Positions 23,701 to 41,779 of a stretch of 64,000 nucleotides of DNA are shown one piece after another. The stretch comes from Acanthaster planci (Eukaryota > Echinodermata > Asteroidea > Valvatida > Acanthasteridae): positions 1,311,664 through 1,375,663 of the forward strand of contig NW_019091419.1 of the NCBI RefSeq assembly GCF_001949145.1, in the 5' to 3' direction. The notes under the pieces are model-generated. The model was not told the origin of the DNA, ran no database searches, and worked only from the letters and a program-made list of their open reading frames with translations. The position numbers were made by a program, and so were the translations under genes. Numbering within the stretch: position 1 is the first letter of the stretch; the number at the start of each line of letters is the position of its first letter.

Positions 23701-26081
23701 TGTAGACCAAGCTGGGAATCGAACCCGGACCACAGAGGTGGAATGCAAGGACAGAACGCTGCACCCACCCAACTCCCCATAAAATCAAACACTTACTCAA
23801 GTGCACTTGGTCACATATACGTTCATCGTATTTGAACTACCCCAGTTGTGAGGTTATGGACAGCCAAGTTGGCAGAGTGGGACTTACCTCGCCTTGCACC
23901 ACTGCGTTCTGGGTTTGAATCCTGCCTAGGTCGACATTTAGATTGGGTTTTCAGTTCCCACCTGATTTCATTGGTTTTCCCCAGAACATTCACCTGGGTT
24001 TTCCTCCCGCCCTAAAATTGAATATTTCTCCATTGAATTGTCCTTGCTGCTTCCAGTGAGAGCAGTTCTTTGGTAATTGGAGAGGCTACCTTGATTAATA
24101 CCCACGTACAATGTACATGTAAATAAATGGATGTATTCCAACTGCATTACATGAATGCATAGAGGACATTCTTACCCAGCGAATCCAAAATCTCACTTTA
24201 AGAAATTTAAGTATGGACAGTACAGATAATTTTGTGTGTCATTATTGTCATGGTCACATGGAGAAAGCTGTTATTCATATTGTTTTTGCAGAATGTTTCT
24301 GTGTCTCTTTGCTGGGCTGGCAAATCCACAGATTCCGAAGGTAATGAGTTTTACTGGGATTTTTTCATCTTTTTTTTACAAGTTCACATGCTTTTTGGAG
24401 TTTTGAGGGTTAATGGTTTGTGTCTTGGGAGGTTGTGTGGGGAGCAGTTGAAATTTATGTGCCAGCGTTTTGGCCAGCAATTGGAAAATTGAGCATCCCA
24501 AATTTGCTTTGGATTGGCCAAAAGTGGGCCTCTGAGTTGCAGAGGTTTAGGAGTGGTTGCATAACAATGTCATGTCCAAATATTGTTAATAGTGTCCAGG
24601 AAGAACCTAGATAACCTTCTACCTAAATCTTTTTGGGTTACCCTCTCCCGTTTTTTGTTTCTTTCCAACGGTAGCAAATGAGCAAGTTGTTAGGATAGAA
24701 ATAATTTGATAATCTGGTGTCAGTTTTCATGTATTTTTTGCCCTTGCACCGATTTATGTTCATAACACAAAAAATACTCAAGTGGGACTTAACCAATGAG
24801 CTTGCCGGGTCGATTGGATGGTCTGAGTCTAACTCCACCCCCCCCCTTCAAAAAAAATGATCAATAGTAATGAACATCTCTGTGACACAAAGCACATCTG
24901 TGGAAGTAATCTACTGCGAATTTTCGACCTGTTATTTTCTCAACTGTGAATTCCAGGGCCTCGGGACTGGGAAAGGGGACAGGGGCATCCCCACCGAGGT
25001 GAAGTACAGCGACAGCAGGCAGCGAATTAAGCAGATGAAAGGCAAACCCCCCAAGAAGAGCAGGGAATGGATAAAGGAGAAGAAGGAGAGGAGGCGTCGG
25101 CAAGGAAAAGGGTAAGACCTAGTCAGATACTGCGTTTTGCAAGCTGGTTTCCTGTCGTTAATAATATCATAGCAGGTAGTCGTCAACCATAAGAATTCAG
25201 ATTGACATAATATCTGGCATGCTCCCTTCCGTTCCTAAGTGCAGCGCACGTTTGGATCTTTGGTATGGGAACCAGACTTCTGTTTTTCTGCCTCCCCCAT
25301 TTCCATTCCACTACTTTTAAACTTACTGCCCTACCCCAACCTTGTTCTTGTTGGATAAGAGGAAAAAACAGGTTGGAACCGACCAACAGCAATATCAACT
25401 CCATGGCATTTGGCTTGGCAACCTGCTTTTTTGGATGGAATTATTTCACTGCGTTTAGCTTTTAAAGTCAAGGAAAAAATGTCTCACATGGCTCGCAAGC
25501 ACACCAGCTCCATGAATTGATTACCACAAATATGTGTGCAGTAGGGAAAATGGCTTTTGCCCAGACATGAACACAACCTTTAAAATGATTTAATAAAATC
25601 ATCAAAGTAGTGTTACTAAATGCTACAAAATGGAGTTTCTGTGTGACTTTACAAAAACTTATTCAATGACAAACTCTGTCCAACCTTTGAAATTTTTATA
25701 AAATTGTTCTCAGATTGCTAAGAGTGTCCTTGGGTTCCAAGTTTTCAAACACCCTTCAATGAAATTCTTGAAATTTGTTGAAAAGGAAAACTAGTTTTGG
25801 AATGAAGAAATTTAATTTATTTCTTAAATTATTGAAATTATTTTGTATCTAATAAATTATGAAGTTCAACTTTGGAACCACATTTAAACCTGCATAAAAT
25901 ATTAAATTAGAGACAAGCTTATTGGTATTTGATAAACAAAACTCATGAATCCATTCAGTAAAAATTGGACTTTCATCCTTGTTATCAATTTTAAATTTTT
26001 CTGCTGGTATCAATGCTTTTTTGTAGGGATGTCAAACCAGACTCCAAATACACTGGTAGGCGGAGACCGGGAAAATTCTGA
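17784..26081 (+). CDS. BUD23: BUD23, 18S rRNA (guanine-N7) methyltransferase, ten exons
   Basis: Coding exons: 17784-17828, 20127-20164, 20408-20503, 20868-20950, 21505-21601, 21959-22055, 23298-23434, 24292-24340, 24957-25111 and 26027-26081. All phases agree and give 283 residues (human 281). BUD23 (WBSCR22), with its partner TRMT112, methylates N7 of a guanine in 18S rRNA (G1639 in human) during 40S subunit maturation in the nucleus. Visible features are [14 protein letters not shown] at the start, the SAM-binding motif LDVGCGSG at 57-64, the acidic GLDIS at 79-83, and the family motif [28 protein letters not shown] and a Lys/Arg-rich C-terminal tail ([17 protein letters not shown]) also match. 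The start follows 'accaccATGG', a good Kozak context. No coding defect is seen. The 66-base gap falls in intron 6. Confidence 0.96.
17887..18520. mobile_element. Inverted-repeat element, about 630 bases (BUD23 intron 1)
   Basis: The segment 17890-17975 and the reverse complement of 18428-18516 align over about 88 bases, including the shared words 'ggatgacaaaca' and 'gcattttatgcacaacc'. The interior of about 450 bases has no coding potential. This is a MITE-like structure with long terminal inverted repeats. No clear target duplication was identified. Confidence 0.6.
18533..18884. repeat. Dispersed repeat shared with 57.1 kb (copy 1)
   Basis: Collinear similarity to 57088-57427 includes 'gaattctttaaattca', 'gagacaccttg', 'acactgttttcaat', 'aaaggaaccagtccattcc' and 'aactcagtgtaccagatttt'. 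Inside the copy, 'ggggcaag' and 'cttgccc' form a partial inverted repeat. It is probably a non-autonomous DNA transposon. This copy lies in BUD23 intron 1. Confidence 0.65.
19241..19482. mobile_element. 242-base MITE with ATTA target duplication
   Basis: The left end gggtaattccagaaatt (19241-19257) is the exact complement of the right end aatttctggaattaccc; the similarity extends over about 25 bases with a few mismatches. ATTA occurs immediately outside both ends (19237-19240 and 19483-19486), consistent with a 4-base target duplication. No coding content. BUD23 intron 1. Confidence 0.7.
19700..19960. repeat. Dispersed repeat with 'cctcaatcctcc' ends
   Basis: The interval begins with 'gcctcaatcctccagc' and ends with 'ggaggattgaggattg' and 'cagggttaat'. 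The middle ('gtgaacaatccaaggtc', 'gaccttgacaca', 'tcctttgcagt') matches a diverged segment at 30050-30180. It is probably a larger relative of the TTAA-ended elements in this window. Confidence 0.45.
20991..21240. repeat. Minisatellite of 'acaagaccag' units (BUD23 intron 4)
   Basis: About twenty imperfect repeats of a 10-13 base unit built on 'acaagaccag', with variants 'tcacaagacc', 'gacacaagacc' and 'tcccaaaaccaggc', begin about 40 bases after the exon 4 donor. The period is irregular. The minus strand stays open and would encode a Gly/Leu/Val/Pro repeat, which I take to be an accident of the repeat. Confidence 0.85.
22702..23111. mobile_element. TTAA-flanked piggyBac-like element containing the gap
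   Basis: The element runs from TTAA at 22702 to TTAA at 23108-23111. Ends are CCCCTT... and ...AAGGGG, matching the TTAA target and CCC/GGG termini of piggyBac-type elements. The left end (ccccttcgcgccagg) recurs in inverted orientation at 36230-36250. No transposase frame is visible, so it is non-autonomous. It lies in BUD23 intron 6. Confidence 0.6.
22852..22917. other. Assembly gap (66 N)
   Basis: Sixty-six undetermined bases inside the TTAA-flanked repeat. A read-collapsed or unresolved repeat is the likely cause. The coding sequence of BUD23 is not affected. Confidence 0.99.
23620..23790 (-). mobile_element. tRNA-derived SINE, minus strand (BUD23 intron 7)
   Basis: On the minus strand a good polymerase III B box (complement of ggaatcgaacc, 23714-23724) follows an A-box-like 'tgggtgggtgcagcg'. 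The body downstream ('ggattgggttttca', 'ttgttggtttttaccc', 'cctctgggcttttcc') matches the body of the plus-strand copy at 23858-24045. The pol III promoter shows tRNA ancestry; the element itself is not a functional tRNA. Confidence 0.7.
23858..24045 (+). mobile_element. tRNA-derived SINE, plus strand (BUD23 intron 7)
   Basis: An A-box-like 'ggcagagtgg' (23871-23880) and a B box ggtttgaatcc (23912-23922) precede a body ('agattgggttttcag', 'cattggttttccccag', 'cctgggttttcctcc') shared with the oppositely oriented copy just upstream. The two copies face away from each other within one intron. Confidence 0.7.
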
Positions 26082-29000
26082 GGGCGGCTTGCAAGTATGG
26101 CACGGCAAGACACAGAATAATCAGTGATCGTTTGAAATTACAGTCCAGTGACCTTCATATGTTGAACATGTAGTATAGCACAAGAGCACCCTATAGATGA
26201 AACAACACGTTTGCTTTGGCTCAAAAGTTTACTGTAAATTTGATGAAATATTTTAAATTGTGGTTCGTTTGAGATGCCACTGTTAGGGCTGAGATTTATA
26301 TACAAGTATTTCGCGAGAGTAGTGCGACCCCACATACAGTATAAAAAATCTTGTGTCAAAAGAAAATCCTAATTGTGCTGAAGTCACTATAAAACCTTTC
26401 CATGTTTTGCCACATACATGTATATTCTTCAAAAAGCAGAATTGGAAATGTAAAGTGAACTAGTAATTTTTGCATCATTAATTCTTTCTAACAAAAGCCA
26501 CTAGAAATGTCAGTTTCTGATGTGGATTAATGTCCAAAAGTCAATTCAGTTGCTGACTCTGCCTCACATCCAAATATGTGCTGTTTTGGCATCGTCTGAC
26601 ATCCACAGTTCTGACATGACCTGACATCTGTAATGTCAGTTTTTGGCATGACCCGACATCCAAAGTGTCATTATCTGGTCTGGCCTTTCATTCAAGACAG
26701 CAGATTGAAGAGGTTCACAGAGATGGATAATCATTGGCAGAAGTGCAAATGATCTATTAAGAATTACGTGATTGGTCTGCAAGACTTGATCAGGAATTTG
26801 TTTAGATTAATATGTGTGATTGATTCTTGTGAATGTTTTCATTCACTACCAGTTCACAGCCTATCACTCTTAACCCATGTACCCTTGTCAAATCTCATGA
26901 AGTGTCAGTGTAATCCTAAATAGTTCAAAAATTCTGAATTGAATAAACTTTATGGCTGTTAAGAACCATAAGGAAAGAAGTCTGAGCTATGGTCTTCATT
27001 CTAGGGTGTCGGCTTAACTAATTGTTTTTGCCAAAATAACTTTGTCATCTGTTTTGTCCAATGCAAATTTTGATGTTGTGTGTTGATGAGGGATACTTGT
27101 TTGGATTTTACTACAGGAGCAAATCCTGTCATAATTTCTGCCGTGGAAAGTTGGTCTGGAATTTCTGCCATGGAAAGTTGGTCTGGAATTTCTTTTTGTT
27201 AAGCAATAAGGGCCCATGGAGGAAAAATAACCAGATTGGATTGGGGACTAGAAAGGTTATGCCTCTGAATTGAAGGATTGAAGTTGCCTTTCTTGTCACC
27301 GTTTTCCTGTGTTATGTATGCTTAGTAATTGGGCTCAAATCAATTGAAAATTTTCATGTTGATAATACCAAGACGCGAATTCGATTTCCATCTAAAAGAC
27401 CCTCTCAGTTTAATTTAAAATGTGATTTCAGTTGCCAAGAAGCTGACCTAGTCACGGGCATAGCAAGGATTTGTTTGAGGGCGCTAACTATGTTTTTCCA
27501 GAGGGGAAATTTTGTGGGGGGGGGCAATTTTGAAGGTTTTTTTCAAGCACAGTGGTAATTTTTATTCCGTTATCTCTTTTTCCATATCTTTGGCCCACCT
27601 TTTCCTTTATTTATGTTTCAACTTTGGTAACTGCCCACACGAAGCCCATGAGCCAGTGGTATATCCAGCAGGGGGGCCTCCCCTCGCCGATGGATTTTTT
27701 TTTTCCAAGTTATACTTCATAGGTGAGTAGGAAAGAAAGTAATTGGCACTGAGCAATGATTTTGATATTGTTTTTCTCCCAACGTTATGCTGAATGAAGC
27801 CAAAGCCGCTTTCGCTTTTGAACCCCCCACCAAACGCTGCCATGGGACCAATTTGAGATGATAAATTCTAAGTCGGGGACCTACAATCAAGATATTTACC
27901 ATCGATATCAAGAAGTTGCGCCCCCCGCGCAAGGCGAAAAAAAATTAGCCCAAATAGCGCCCTCTTAAATCCAACTTTTCTTTTGACCCACGTTTTAAGG
28001 ACAGTCTGGTTAACACGCCAAAGGGCCGCATCTACTTTACTAGGTGTGACTATGAGACAGGAATCATACCAATCTCCATTGTACAGTTGGGAAAACTCGT
28101 GAACCGCGGGAAAGGAACCGGATATATTCTTCAAATTTTTACTGGCCGCTTTATTTGGAAAGGTTTGTATCTTTCTCCACTGCGAAGCAATTAATATTTT
28201 TGTTTGCTTTGACGTAGAAGACTTGAGTGAATATCAATAGGAAAATTTCTTTCATGACTTTATTGTTGAAGACTGAATGTACCGGTTTGAACTGGTCAGA
28301 CTGTGTAGTTATTGCGCCACCTGAGTTACGTTACCTTGTCATTGCTGCCGACGTAAATCCCAGGTGTTTGTCGTGTCAGTAACTATCGGTACAATTTGCA
28401 TCCATCAAATCCTTAAACATCCATCAAGTAAGAGAAACATAGGTGGTGGTGTTGTTTTTTGTGATGATGTCTTATTTTAAGTCAAAGGGTCATTTTGTTC
28501 TGCCACTTGCCTTTCTTGTCGTTCTAGGCATAATAACCAGCAGGGCCTACTAGAAAAAAAATGGACTCCTAATATATGTCTTACAATATTTATGTTATTT
28601 GTGTACCTTTTTGAGCATCCCAAATATTACCAAGATATGAATACCATATGAAAATAAGTCCAATCATGCCAGTACTTGTGTGTATTTATTTGCATTCAAA
28701 AAAATGCTATTAAAATGTTGAAACATTCCTTGGCTTTCTTTGTCATGTTTGTGAACCATGTTTCATTGAATCGGAACTTGAAACTTTGCCCTAGTAACAG
28801 ATGCCTTGGACTTATCCATTTACACACAGTGATTTTCACCCTGTTAGTTACTACCCATTGGAGTGCAAATGATTGGTGCAATCGTTCAATCTTGATCTTT
28901 ACATAATCTGTTCATTTTTACGCTCAATTTGCTGGTAAGTTTACCATCACCCATTCACCTCTGTCTCGCAGTTGTGGAAGATTGTTTCAAGAAAGGGAAG

Positions 29001-29559
29001 TAAATTCAAAGATTTCGTACAATTTCAACTGATAGCACACTGTGCTTGTGCTGATAGACCGATCATGCCCAACAGAAGTAGAAACATTTCTCATAATGTC
29101 TATTATATGGTGTTCATCGTTCATATTGTTACAGTTGAGACAGTCACAAGTCTTTTCGCAATGTACACAGACTCATTCATGAAAAACGAAGCAACAAAGG
29201 AAAATTGTTAGTGTTGCAATTTAGTTGACTAGCCTGAGACTTGGCTCAAGGCTGGACGACCAATGAAGTTGTGTTGTACTTGTGATTGATGTCGGTCACT
29301 TCACCAATTTACCATTTGCCACTTCCCATGAACTGCGCCATATTTCATTGTTTATTGGTACGTGTACATCATCAACAAATCTTGGTACATACATGTTTGT
29401 CTTGTACAATGCATGCAGACAGTGACCCTGAAACTGTTTTTTTTTTTACTACCAAAAAAATTCACATCTTATTTGAACTGACACATCACATGTACAGTGC
29501 CCCCTCATGCTTGCTTCTGGCTTACCTTATCACACCTGCTTCTCCTGTGTCCTTTGCAG
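26082..29559. other. BUD23-RAN intergenic region
   Basis: The left part should hold the BUD23 3' UTR; an AATAAA at 26942-26947 is the best poly(A) candidate. A 28-base tandem duplication containing 'tggaaagttggtctggaatttc' lies at 27140-27195. G- and C-rich debris at 27460-27960 resembles transposon ends. The right part must contain a RAN 5' UTR exon and promoter, because the RAN start codon exon begins with a splice acceptor at 29559. I could not fix that upstream exon. Confidence 0.5.
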
Positions 29560-29568
29560 TTGTAAGCC

Positions 29569-35686
<6,118 letters not shown>

Positions 35687-36229
35687 ACAAGTAGGCACTT
35701 CTTAATAGAATAATGTTGTAAGCAGGTCTTTGTAATATTATTTTGATCCGGTTAAGGACAAAACGAAAGATAAATAAAAACTGTTACATATATTAGTGGG
35801 ACAACCTTTCCCTGTTCATGTCGTTTGGTCCGGCGTTTTCAGTTCTCTTGAAATGTTCTGGAGTTTGGCTATAAGCGAAATGGACCACCCTCCACACAGA
35901 GAGCGACAGTGATTCTTTGTTGTCGTAGTCCAGCTCTCTAATGGAAATGCCGCTCAAACCTTAACTTTGTAAATTCTGTTGTGGCCTGGCTGTTTGAGAG
36001 TCATTTTGAAGCCTGAATACTCACTTTTGATGCACAGGAGGTGTCTACTATTTATGTTGTGTTATTACGGGTCATGGTTATCATATGAACATAGACTGAC
36101 CCAAGATCATGCGGTGTGGCATGTCAAAACCAGGAGGAATTGGGCACAGCTGCAGTTTCAATGGTGCCTGCTGCTGGACAGAGCTTTGCATACCGGGCAT
36201 ACCACAGCCCAGCCGTCACGGTCAAAAGA

Positions 36230-36250
36230 ATCCCGGCGTGAAGGGGTTAA
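36230..36250. repeat. Terminus of a TTAA/CCCCTT element
   Basis: The word 'tcccggcgtgaaggggttaa' matches the reverse complement of the left end at 22702-22721 with two mismatches. The partner end was not found, so this is a truncated copy. Confidence 0.5.
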
Positions 36251-36321
36251 ATTCAAATTTGGAAAGTTTATTTCTCATTTTTGGCATTTCGATCAGTCTT
36301 ATTCCAACATTTAAATATTTT

Positions 36322-36459
36322 ACTCCTGGACCATCCAATTTTGAAAAGAGAGCTCAACGCAATCTGGACTCCTGGACCATCCAATTTTGAAAAGAGAGCT
36401 CAACGCAATCTGGACTCCTGGACCATTCAATTTTGAAAAGAGAGCTCAACGCAATTTCT
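36322..36459. repeat. 46-base tandem repeat, three units
   Basis: Units starting with 'actcctggaccatccaattt' begin at 36322, 36368 and 36414. The first two are nearly identical and the third diverges after about 38 bases. Confidence 0.9.
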
Positions 36460-37905
36460 CAAACTTGACTCCTTGCCCAGGTATACCTGATTTTGGCGTA
36501 CCATGTCACGTGCATGAAGACTGTTAAAATGAAACCAAATGAAGAAAAACCTCAGTAACTTAACCTCGCAATTCAAGGGGAGTAGTGGTTTCCAAGAATT
36601 ATACAGGGGCAAATAGGTGATGTTGAACACTGCCTGCGAATGATTGATGTGATTGATTGACCTGGTCGTCAGTCAATTGATCGTGGACAGGGGCCTGTCT
36701 CCACTTGCTGTGGCTGCTTACATGTATACTGGTAGATCCTTGATAATCGTTGCATGAAATGGCAGAGAAATCAGGGATAAAAACGTGTTTATTTCAGTGG
36801 CTCATCAAGAATTTTGTCTTACCACACGTTTATGTGTGTAAGGAATTCTGTGTTCAAAGGAGGAACCAAATTTCCAGGCTGACAGTGTTGGCACTGAACG
36901 GCACAGAATGTCATTGTTAGCTAGAAGCAGGCTGCAAGCACAGATAGACCTGAGATGGTGTTGTACATAGCATGAAGATTTCATTTTTCAGGAATTGTGT
37001 AATAAAGAAACTGTGGCCATATTTGTTCGGTAAAAAAATGGTATTCCCGCCTTACCAGTAATTCATGCTTTGAAAGTTGACCCTTTTGAATAGTGATACA
37101 AAGCCACACATTTAAGCGTCCAAACTAGATTAAGATAGAAAAAATTTGTATAACATGCTGTTAGACGTTTGGGATTTTTCTCAAGTTCACAAAAAGGAAA
37201 TTCGGGGTTATGTTCGTAATAAGTCATGTAAATAGCCCCAAAAACCCCTAAAAGAAATTTTTGTTTCATTTTGTTAGTTTTGTCAATGAAATAACATGCA
37301 TTTGTATACCCTGCGTCATTTTTTTGTACTCAAAACAAGGGTGTTGTGATGGTTGAATACTTGCATTGAATTGTGTTTTTTGGGGGAGGGGTCAAAGGTG
37401 CACACAACTTTGTAGTACATCCTGTGTGGCCCATTTTTTAAAAATGCACTTAAGCCCACTTAAAAACTACATGTACTTGCTGCGTAGACTTATTTCTATG
37501 TGTACAAAGCTCAAATGCAGTGTTGGCAGCCATGCAAACAAAGACAAATATCTCTAAAATTTTAAACCCCTGTAATTGACTCATATAGAAGCAGTGACTA
37601 GTGCTAGGCAGTTGTACGTATTTAAGATTTTTCCGAAGGTGACTTCTCTTTGGCCGTATAAATACTTTCATAAATACTTTAGTGATTACTTGTAATATTG
37701 TGTAATTTTCGATACACAGAATAAGTGGGAAAAATCGTATTAAAATCTGATGATGGTTTTGGGAAAAAGCTGTGGAGTTTGGTGTATTGTCCTCAAATTG
37801 CTGAGAAATTATGCTGTATTAAGGTCTACAACAGCAAAATTAAATATGGCATATTTCACTCAGTCGGTTTTGCTGAATGGATCCGCAATAATACATTTGG
37901 AGATG

Positions 37906-38076
37906 CAGTCAAATCTCATCAAGAAAAGCACTGTTAATACAAGATTCCTGTTATAAAAAGAAAATAATTAGGTCTCAATCCTTTGTTTTGTATTGTTTAT
38001 TCCTGATAATACAAGGTTCCTGTTATAACAAGGTAATTTCTTTAGTCCAAAGGACCTCGTTAATGAGGTTCGACTG
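37906..38076. mobile_element. pogo/Tigger-like MITE
   Basis: The right end 'gaggttcgactg' followed by TA at 38077 is the typical inverted end (CAGTCGAACCTC) of pogo/Tigger elements in the Tc1-mariner superfamily. The left end at 37906 reads 'cagtcaaatctcatc', a decayed match. Sequence between them repeats 'ttaatacaagattcctgtta' and 'aatacaaggttcctgttat'. Confidence 0.55.
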
Positions 38077-39128
38077 TATTACCGATAAGTAATGTGGATA
38101 AAAGGCCTATCGTCTGGTTAATTGCCTGGTTAATCTCGTCCTCAAAACCCATCTTAAGAAAAAGTGAGTTGATACCATTTCAGGTACTGACTTTGAAATT
38201 AATATACCAGTGCGTTTCCTTTGACTGTCAGTGTGGTTTGTCTGTAACTTACTTTTCAAAGAAACTTGTGGGCTTACACAAAGTAACATAAAGGATAAGG
38301 CCTACCCGTGTTTCTTCAAGACAGTCTTGATGTCTTTTGTGTAAAGTCAGTGCAGTCACGAAAGACTGTTTTTTACTTCTCATTGTATCCAAATACCATA
38401 CATCTATGGTATCGACTTCATCCTAGCATGGGCTCTGCTCCAGACGTCCCTGACAGTACCAACATGCTTTAAAATTGAAATCAAACACAATTAGACCTAA
38501 TCCTTTTCTTGAGTCGGCCACATGTAGGTGTAGTTTGGGCTCCACACCTGACCCTGGATGGCATGTGTAGACAATCAGTCATGTGTTTGGATATTCGAAA
38601 ATGGAAAAGGAGATGGCAAATAAAATAAAGAATTAAATAAATGACAGTGCAGGTTCCTTTGCCCAAGTTTTTAATTTTTTTGGATATTTTGTAAGAGCTA
38701 CAACCAGTTGGAGAAAGTTCAACAATTTGGGCTTTTGAACTCCTGTGTTGGGCCCAATTTACACAGACGGAGCGAATGCGGTGATGGAAAGCACTAAATA
38801 GTGTGGTATTTGGCCTATTGGCCCACAAAAGGTTCAATTCTCAGTCGGCTCAAAAAGGGATTAGTATTGGCCCAAAAATGTTTATTGACCCCCCCCCAAA
38901 AAAAACGAGGCTGAAGTAGGAGATTTTCATGTTTTGACAGTTCCTCTCCCTCGCCGCTAATTCGTGTATTTTAAAGTGATCAATCAATCTGGTCTGCACG
39001 AGGCTTGTGGAAATTTGTGATCATTTGTACGCTGATTTCGTTTTCTATATAGTCGCTAAGAAGCCTTCAGCCTAGTTCTCGAGTGGTGGGCCACATAATT
39101 ACATGTATGTTCCGCTCTAATCATCAAC

Positions 39129-39214
39129 ACTCGCTTTGTATCATTGCCCTACAGAATACGGTCTTATCCACCCTTTACAAGAAAAAATGGAATATCCCTT
39201 CATTGATAAAAATG
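39129..39214 (+). repeat. DIRS left inverted terminal repeat
   Basis: Contains 'aatacggtct', 'atccacccttta' and 'tatcccttcattgataaaaa', each present in reverse complement in the right copy. The match is long with only scattered mismatches. Confidence 0.85.
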
Positions 39215-40889
39215 CAAATGAGCCCCACCTCTTTATTTTAAGTGGTGCGGTCTGAAACGGTCGAGTGTAGTCCACGCTCCACTCTTCTTACATCGACATA
39301 TCTATCGATACCTTCGTGATTCCAATGTTTTCTAGCAAAAAAAGCGAAGCAGTCTACGACCCAAACCACAGCAATTCTTGAGGATAAATCAGTTTCAAGT
39401 GTTATTAATGGTGGAGATTCCAGCCTTCCGAATGTTTCCGTGTCGGTTTCGGCCTAGGGTTGACCGACCTTGCAGGAAAAAAGCTGCCTTGCCTCGGGCA
39501 GGAGTTCAGCACATCAGCCGCGCGATTCGCGGTTTGAAACTAGGCCTATGTATGACGGTCAACTTTTGGCCTCCCCCTCGCCCGTACCTCACTCAGAATA
39601 GGCGCCAGCTTCTGTTTAACCTCGCCTTGGGTTGCCCCTTCTCTGTCAGGTCCTCCGGGGAATAAATTTCCGACAGCCTCCGCCGCGGCCAATTTGGAAT
39701 CTACCGGTCATGTCTTCCGACACGAGAGGGCAGCATTCCATCATGGTGACTTCCGCACAACCGCCAATTTACGGTATGTCGCCCTACATGTTTGGGTTTC
39801 CTGCCGCTCAGCAGTGGCTTCTTTTTCAACAACAGCCACTGGCAACCAGTCCAACAGATCCTGTCGTTAGTCACGTGGCCCAACGGCCCCTATGAAGTCC
39901 GGTATCTTTGGATGGGAACAAGCAAGCCAACTCCGACATTGTAAGGTTCATTTAGATTCGGCATTCAAGTTAACGTGGTCGACGATGACTTTAGCATCCC
40001 GGATGGTCAAGAGGGCTTTTGCATCCCGCACCGTAAGTCAGTTGGTACTCCAGTTACTGACAGAGTCTTGTCATCGTGGGGAGAGCTTCGCTCAAATATA
40101 TTGGGCCATGAGGCAATGGAGGAAGAATTGGCCAACAATTTCATCCAGCCGAGCAAGAAAAGTTCTTCAAGGCACCAGAAATTCCCAGCCAGGTGAGACC
40201 AACCTTTAAAGAAACTTGATCTTCCTTGGTTCCACAAGTTGACTGACTGAAAGATGCCCATGGTCGTCTCCTGAAATCGGCACTGCCTAATGTTTCATCT
40301 TTTTGATGCCCTTGTTGATTCATCATGACCCGATAGGGTTGACAAGGCTGTGGTTAAGGAATATGTCACCTCAGCTTTAATTCTCTTGGGCTCTGCTGGT
40401 CAGAGCCTCGCCTTGGCTCGTCAGCATGCCTTTGATGATCTTGTGGACTGTCGATTTGAATCCCTGAAGAAGAAAGCTCCTTCTATGGTGTTTTTCTGTG
40501 GAGGAAATCTTCTGAAAGACATAGAGGAGGCTGAGAGAGCCGGCAAGTTGAAAACTAAGGTCACAAAGGGGCCTCTTCGTCAAGCCTTTCCTGGAGGGGG
40601 GGGGTCCCCGTACTACTCAGCAGTTAACCGACGCTTCCGAGGGTTACGCTCCTTTCGCAGTGGGCGCTCCTTTCACAGTGGGCACTCAAGTGGTGTTCCG
40701 TCCTGTTTCGGGAATTTCAAACGGCCCATGTGGTCTGGCTCAAAGCAAGCTGAAGGCCACCCGCACCACTGAAGACAAGTCAAAAAAGTGGATTGTTTTC
40801 CTCGGACAGGTCGTCTCATATTTTTTATTCATCAATGGAGAACTCTCACTTAAGACAGTAGGGCTCTTCAGACTGTTCAAGGCCACAGA

Positions 40890-41460
40890 ATAGATTTTCT
40901 TCAGCCGCCATTTCAGTTACCGGAAAGAGTACCAAACAAGATATTGTTCATACTGAGGCCCAGAAGTTACAGAATGGCGCCGTTACGCTGGAAGCACCAG
41001 TAGATGGCCAATTTATTTCTTCCCTAATCCCCAAGAAGTCAGGGAACTCCGGCCTATAAATAAACCTGCATCCTCTAAGTGCTTTCGTTGCTTATCATCA
41101 CTTCAAGATTGAGGGGATAAAATTGGTAAAAGATCTATTACATCTTGGGGATTTTCTGGGGTCAATAGATCTCAAATATGCATACTTCATGATGCCACTT
41201 CACAAGGATCATTGCAAGTATCTACGTTTCTTTTGGAAAGATCAGACACATGTATTCCAGTTTGCTTGCCTTCCGTTTGGCCTCTCCAGACTTTCAGAAC
41301 ATTCACAAAAGTCCTCAAGCAGGTTGCTTCACACCTCCGCCAGATGGGAATTTGTTGTGGTTTTTTTTTTACCTCGACGACATTCTGATTCTCGACAAAT
41401 CGTCCGACGAATGCAGGAGCAATCTGACAAGTCAACCTTCTTCAGCAGGTAGGATTTGTG
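40890..41460 (+). pseudogene. DIRS reverse transcriptase remnant
   Basis: Shifted frames together give the DIRS/gypsy-like RT core: a strand with GSIDLKYAYFMMPLHKDH, then KYLRFFWKDQTHVFQFACLP, FGLS, FTKV-like and the catalytic YLDDILIL. At least two frameshifts separate these blocks, so no active enzyme can be made. The best continuous piece runs 41123-41452. Confidence 0.8.
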
Positions 41461-41779
41461 ACAAATCACGACAAATCGCAGTCTGTTCCATTGCAACAGG
41501 TGACATATCTCGGCTTCCTCATCAATTCCAGAACCATGACTCTGTCTTTGCCAGCAGGGAAAATACTCGGTGTTATCAATCACAACCGAGAAGTGTTGGA
41601 ACTGAAAGTTTTATACAGTGCGGTATTTGGCAAAACGTCTCGGCCGTCTGTCATCGACAATCCAAGCTGTGTTCCCCGCACCACTATTTTATAGTCACCT
41701 TCAACAAGTCAAGAACATTGCCCTTCACAGGCAACGTTCCTACGAGACTCGGGTGATTTTGTCGCATGCATCTCAACTA

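Larger units (their letters stand above)
35687..39128. other. RAN 3' flank and repeat-bearing spacer
   Basis: After the RAN poly(A) signal no gene is recognisable. The spacer holds a TTAA/CCCCTT-type transposon end (36230-36250), a 46-base tandem repeat and a pogo-like MITE, listed separately. The rest is AT-rich with no exon-like frames. Confidence 0.5.

Noticed and set aside
27868-28134. 88-residue minus-strand frame with some protein-like character (QLYNGDWYDSCLIV)
   Set aside because: No family recognised, no splice partners, and G/C-rich transposon-like debris surrounds it.
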